Positions 60,438-64,000 of a DNA stretch of 64,000 bases are shown here, in pieces. The notes below the pieces were generated by a model. That model searched no databases, was not told where the DNA came from, and worked only from the letters and a program-made list of their open reading frames with translations. A program made the translations under genes and the position numbers. The first letter of the stretch is position 1, and each line of letters opens with the position of its first letter. The DNA comes from Papaver somniferum (lineage: Eukaryota > Streptophyta > Magnoliopsida > Ranunculales > Papaveraceae): contig NC_039358.1 of the NCBI RefSeq assembly GCF_003573695.1, positions 9,652,326 through 9,716,325 of the forward strand. The letters run 5' to 3'.

Positions 60438-62934
60438 CTGTACACAAACATATATATATATTAGTTAGATTAATGCCTTATGGAGAAGATGGTTTAGATT
60501 AGCTGGGAAAAATATTACACAAACGTTCACAAACCTTTGTCCATCGCATTAATTAACACCGTCGGATACAAACTACACATTTCAAGCTTACTCGTGGTGT
60601 GTAACCATTACACCCAACCTGCAGCTTTAGAGGCAAGTGTTGCTGTAACGAATTCTGTAACTTGCCTTTTCCATCCTATTATTTAATTAATGCTACACAA
60701 TTAGAAATTTAAAACACCATATTGGACAAAATATAAATCAGATTCATAAAAAAAAAGAAGGTAATATTGTGCGTAAATTCTATTTTTTTAACCCTTCTAA
60801 GTCGTGGATGTGCGGAAGACCGGAAATTAACTACCTGGCTTTTACAAATTCAAAAATATACATAAAATACTATCCCCAATCGTAGTATTCAAAAGTACAC
60901 AATGTGTGGAATGAAGGGTATTGTTTTGATCAGAAACTCATTAGAGAATACCAACTCCACCAGTAATCCCTCGATCTTTATTGTTGCATGTAAAGATATT
61001 AGGGTATTGTTTGATTGTACTGAATTAATGTGTAAAGACTTAATTCATCAACTTCACGTGCTCTAGATTTGTACCAAGGCTTACTTCATCAACAACAACG
61101 CGCTCTTGTTATTGTTGTTGGTCTTGGTTTTGATCGGACCATTCTTGTCTTGGTTGTTCACTTAACTGAATTGGTTTAGTATGCATTTGTCTAATATTCA
61201 TAAAGGCCTCGAGGGCAATAATGTTAAACAAAAGCACACTAACTAAATACAGTTATGTTATGTCGCAGTCGTTGTGTAGCATGAGAGGCCATGAGAGGCA
61301 TTTAGTTAAACTAAATGCAGTTTAGTTAGGTGCATCAAACCCATATGAAGCTTTTTTGAAACCCTTTCTTGCAAAATCCAAAAGTAAAATTAAAATGGTT
61401 CCAGTAAAAAGTAACAACATACGCAGCACATACTCTCAAATCTAGGTAGTTAAATTTTTTCAAAAGAATATGAATGAAAAAAAAATAGCTAACCTATATT
61501 TCATAAGAAAAAAGCGGAGTTGTGAATGTCTGGTATGTTATCTTCCCTATATGAGGCTTTCATGTCATTGGACGTATGTAATTTACACATCCTTCATGTA
61601 TTATTTTTACGTATTTATTAAACAATTGCAAGCAACTTTATGTCGATTACCAAATATAATTAACCAAGATTAAAAATATCGAGAACAGACAAACGAAAAT
61701 ACTACAGATTATTTACCTGCAATGAAATTATAATGATTAGCAACCAAAACCCCAAGAAACAACAACAATCAACAAATTTTGTCCTACAAAGGCATTTAAG
61801 AATCAATCAAATAGCTAGAAAATTGTGGACTCATATGCCTCCTGTTTTATGGAAATTCATGAACATTTACATAAACTCATAGAAAAAATATACCTAGTTC
61901 AGCGATAAATCAAGTAGTTTAGATTAAAATATTCTTCAAAAAGTGTTAATTAGATTAAATTAGTAAAAATCATATTAGACCTGCAACAAATCGAACAATA
62001 AATATCTTAAGTGAAAGAATTTATCATTTTTGTTTATATAATTCGTCAAAATCTAATGCTTTATAATGGCAGCCCAAATTGTTGCAGGGTCATTCATTGT
62101 GCTTTTGAAAGCAAGTAAAACTGCAGTTAACTAATGCTCATCGAATTAAGTAATATGCCAATGAGTTTGTACATTTGCAAACTACAAACTAGCCATGATA
62201 TTCAAGGATGAATCACAGACACCTAACTAAAATTTAAAAAGCAAATCTCCTGCTTTATTGAACCATGAGAAGTATGAAATTGTGAGTAGAAGCCTAAATG
62301 ACTCATCTTAGCGTACTGACTGTTCATGGTGCAGTATTTGGCTCTTATTGAAGCTACAAAACAAATAACCACAATTCCGTAATTAAAAACAGCGCCTATG
62401 ATGAAATATATAATCTATGACTAACAAAGAACCCATCACACCTGTTTTAGCAATTTTCTTCTATCAACAGCAAGCTGCGTGTTTTCCTTGTAGTAAAAAC
62501 ATCTGAGTAGTACAAGTAGTTAGCAAGTAAAATTTATTTGTTAAGCCTAACACTACAATTTCCCAAGTCCGTACCACATAAGAAATTCAGCTCATTCAAT
62601 TTATGGTCACTTGGTGGGTTCCTATCTCCTAACAAAAGCAAGAATTAATTTTCAAGAGAGAAAAAAGAAAAAATGTCCAAAAACTAAAATATTTTCTTTA
62701 GTATTGCAAATTTTCCTCCTACTTTCATCTTACATAAAGAAGTGGTAGGGGTAGATCGCCATGTATCGCAAGTGTTTAAATACCCATGCAAGGAAGTAGA
62801 GAAGTAAAATGCCAACAATGATAAGACCATGACACCTACTTAATTAGAGACTAACTTAACTCTACACACTCGTCAAAACAAAGACTTGAGTTCAATGGAG
62901 ATTAGATGTTATTAAACTTGATATAAAGAGAGAC
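60438..62934. other. AT-rich DNA, no gene seen
   Basis: No coding exon, RNA gene or element end could be supported. It might include intron sequence of a minus-strand gene if the flanking candidate exons are real. Confidence 0.5.
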
Positions 62935-63086
62935 CTGCATTACCAACATCAACAGAAGATCGTGCTCTCTTTTTGGAATTTGCCATCTCCTCTCTTAACT
63001 TTTCTACTGAGCCACTCCATAAAAATTCTTTTCCATTCCATGCCCATGCTCGAAATTCAGTGCTTGTTATTTCTTCTCATATTCAA
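62935..63086 (-). other. Candidate 152-bp exon, minus strand
   Basis: On the minus strand, CACATCTGCAG| precedes and |GTCTCTC follows this stretch. Most of it is open and protein-like (TEFRAWAWNGKEFLWSGSVE, then MANSKKRARSSVDVGNA), with a basic KKRAR cluster. In that frame two TGA codons occur near the 5' end, so it is either a remnant or has a later acceptor. I do not recognise the protein. Confidence 0.3.
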
Positions 63087-63264
63087 CTGCAGATGTGTTC
63101 AGCGACACATGCATAAGCAATAAAACACAGCATTTTAACATCAAAACATATTAATGGATCAAAAATAGCAATCCCCAATGGGATTTCTTTTAATATATTC
63201 ACCTTAAATTAGCTTTAAGAAAATATGAATTGCCTGACAGGAACCGTTTTTACGGTAATCTGTT

Positions 63265-63345
63265 GTGAAGAATTTTCACTACTGCACACACCCTCAAAGT
63301 TCAAGCCCTCTTTCTCTACAGAACCCGTGAACCCAACTATTTTCT
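63265..63345 (-). pseudogene. Degenerate relative of the 60366-60437 exon
   Basis: Minus-strand sequence after GTGTGCTTTAG| reads NSWVHGFCRERGLEL then a TGA, resembling NRWVNGFARARRLDG of the candidate exon 2.9 kb away. Flanking nucleotides (GTTTGTGTAC / GTTTGTGTGC) match too. Suggests a local duplication that has decayed. Confidence 0.3.
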
Positions 63346-63360
63346 CTAAAGCACACAAAC

Positions 63361-64000
63361 TAAAAATTAATTAGAGTTTAATCTCTTACGGAGGCACATT
63401 TACAGCTGAGTATATTTTTCTCAACCCACTAAAAAATGGATAAATTTTTCAACCAGTTTTGGTGCATCATTTTCAGCTGGTCTACAATGATTAATGTAGC
63501 AAAAAAAAAAACTGTCTAATTTTTTGTTTTTTCTTAGAAGCAATACATTTACAGGTAAACTATTCAGTAATTTGAATACTTTGTAGATAGTGTCCGTCTG
63601 AAAGCAACGTGACAAATGCTCTATCTATAGTGAAATATGATGCTCACTTTGTACATCCCTAGTTGCTTGGTGATAACTCTATAATATGAATTTGCAAAAC
63701 TAATACCCCAAATCTTAACACTCTCATACTAATCAACCCTGAATGACCTAACAACTAGCGATATATGCACTGCATATGACGTACAGCTAGCGATACATAC
63801 ACTGCATATGACGTGATAACCACTTCAATACATCCACATCGACCATTATTGTGGCACGTAAATAAATAACCACGTAAAACTCTGTCCAAAGCTTCGTAAT
63901 GCCTTCCTTGAGAGTTGAGCCCTCTGTTAAGAAGAATTATGAATCGTCTCCATTAGTAGTCCTCTACTCTTCTATACTGACTTTACTATGTTAGTGCAAT
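63361..64000. other. AT-rich DNA at the window end
   Basis: No gene seen. A short direct repeat occurs at 63758-63812 (ACTAGCGATATATGCACTGC and GCTAGCGATACATACACTGC). Confidence 0.5.

Overview
This window is nuclear DNA of a flowering plant, most likely a eudicot. The evidence is a six-unit polyubiquitin locus with a leader intron, a spliced gene for a WPP domain-associated protein (WAP), Ty3/gypsy elements of Tat type, Ty1/copia elements, an L1-type LINE, and many hAT-, Mutator- and Stowaway-like MITEs. Genus is not provable from the sequence; a Papaveraceae/Ranunculales genome would fit but is only a guess. Only one gene looks intact (WAP, plus strand, 32774-36804 coding). Nearly everything else is transposable-element DNA or its debris.

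Layout. 1-930 is a GC-rich 69-bp minisatellite. 1090-6150 holds LTR-like fragments and an inverted-repeat pair. 6368-7892 has a LINE RNase H scrap and two Mutator-like foldback MITEs, each with a 9-bp target duplication. 7905-11915 is a 5'-truncated, inactivated L1-type LINE ending in a short poly(A), 55 bp upstream of the TATA box of a polyubiquitin pseudogene (12805-14161; three Gln-to-stop changes and a 20-bp deletion). 14845-28911 is a structurally complete 14.07-kb Tat-type Ty3/gypsy retrotransposon with two LTRs and a perfect 5-bp target duplication (GGTAT). Its plus-strand gag-pol is broken. On the minus strand it carries a five-exon antisense gene with canonical GT-AG introns. 29146-30560 is an hAT-like element with a second hAT MITE nested inside (8-bp duplication TTTAAAAT).

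31400-37400 is the WAP gene: an intron in the 5'UTR, four coding exons, and an intron in the 3'UTR. After it come an hAT MITE (38500-39026), two regions rich in short palindromes (39027-41995), a truncated copia element (42126-45135), and a roughly 4-kb region holding dozens of copies of a TGTGTAACT/AGTTACACA palindrome plus larger tandem duplications (45700-49690). Then follow a Stowaway MITE (50040-50383), an hAT MITE (50887-51238), and a complete but mutated copia element (52435-59017; duplication ATAAG). The last 5 kb are AT-rich, with a short orphan ORF and a few weak minus-strand exon-like pieces.

The elements do not work together as a pathway. Their interest lies in nesting order, in the spliced antisense gene inside the Tat element, in decay of polyubiquitin beside a LINE insertion, and in a repeated design: non-autonomous repeats filled with arrays of short palindromes.
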